NCBI GenBank assembly: GCA_965116345.1
Contig: OZ220680.1
Span: forward strand, 2,542,001-2,606,000
Length of the DNA: 64,000 nucleotides
Origin: VXYL01 sp965116345
GTDB lineage: Bacteria > Pseudomonadota > Gammaproteobacteria > Pseudomonadales > Azotimanducaceae
Direction of reading: 5' to 3'
A program made the translations under genes and the position numbers. Below are positions 63,796-64,000 of the stretch, in pieces. Position 1 is the first letter of the stretch. Each line of letters begins with the position of its first letter. The notes below the pieces were generated by a model, which searched no databases, had not been told where the DNA came from, and saw only the letters and a program-made list of their open reading frames with translations.

Positions 63796-64000
63796 CAATG
63801 AGATTGACGGGTCCAGATCGCCCTTACCGGGGCATGTCGCTCGTTCTGTGTGCGCTGCTCGCCGGTGCTGCTGTCGCAGAGGAAACGACGGCCGCCAAGC
63901 CCAACGTCCTGTGGATCGACATCGACGATCAGTCGCCATGGTTCTCGGCCTACGGCGAGGAACTCGTCGACACGCCGAACATCGATGCCTTGGCGGAGGA
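63796..64000 (+). CDS. Secreted sulfatase, N-terminal part (runs off the window)
   Basis: The first 68 codons are visible. A leader (MSLVLCALLAGAAVAEE) is a signal peptide, followed by KPNVLWIDIDDQSPWFSAYG and TPNIDALAEE, the standard opening of the sulfatase/alkaline-phosphatase superfamily with the DD metal pair. The C/S-x-P-x-R site would lie beyond the edge. Start at ATG 63796. Confidence 0.85.

Noticed and set aside
1..64000. tRNA or rRNA genes
   Set aside because: No cloverleaf with a GGTTCRANYCC arm and matching acceptor stem was found by eye; a GGTTCGAGTGCC string at 14364 lacks the rest of a tRNA.

Overview
This is GC-rich bacterial DNA, most likely from an uncultured gammaproteobacterium. 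The best evidence is the gene order miaB-phoH-ybeY-corC-lnt-leuS-lptE-holA (8.7-18.6 kb), a gammaproteobacterial envelope/RNA-maturation string, with a DUF1820 gene (a mostly gammaproteobacterial family) beside it. Species cannot be named. A marine or host-associated origin is only a guess, from the sulfatase, FN3/Calx-beta secreted protein, CobS/CobT and many Rpn-type genes.

1-8.6 kb, minus strand. A very large secreted LVIVD/Calx-beta/fibronectin-III protein runs off the left edge. Next is a tightly coupled operon transcribed CULT (cereblon-like) domain protein, HAD hydrolase, pterin synthase of PTPS-III type, SDR, YhhQ queuosine-precursor transporter. Then come a rubredoxin/putidaredoxin-reductase-like flavoprotein and DUF1820.

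8.7-18.6 kb, plus strand. This is the housekeeping operon. It is broken only by an array of eight GGGACACCCACC repeats (14.07-14.35 kb) before a LeuRS that does not look gammaproteobacterial.

18.7-29.6 kb, metabolic genes. A pair of secreted TldD-like proteins (one with HEXXXH, one without), an ankyrin protein, an AgrE/ArgZ-type arginine dihydrolase-ornithine cyclodeaminase, a BCCT transporter, a crotonase, a DUF2087 protein and a CmcJ/NvfI-like oxidoreductase.

29.7-58.7 kb, a defence and mobile-element island. Five copies of an Rpn/DUF4351 nuclease-like gene (three intact, one internally inverted, one decayed) with shared flanks punctuate it. Between them lie a PIN toxin-antitoxin pair, a DUF6884 plus GIY-YIG-like pair, an EndoIII-like glycosylase, and a three-gene coupled operon (RibD-like deaminase fused to a RecG/Schlafen-type ATPase; a small protein; a DNA-phosphorothioation-associated methyltransferase with a frameshift). 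Relics include a phosphorothioate-dependent HNH restriction enzyme, a group II intron 5' part and an IS630 transposase. A DISARM-like cluster follows: a TerB-SF1 helicase split by a 1,323-bp IS4-type element with a 9-bp target duplication, drmA, a frameshifted drmB, and a convergent C5 cytosine methyltransferase. A methyltransferase-HNH fusion and an SBD-like/HNH endonuclease close the island.

58.8-64 kb. A histidine phosphatase, cobS and cobT (aerobic cobaltochelatase) and the start of a secreted sulfatase. Between cobS and cobT lie decayed pieces of a second cobT and a second cobS, plus a Phd/VapC toxin-antitoxin pair, which points to an old tandem duplication of cobST that was later pruned.
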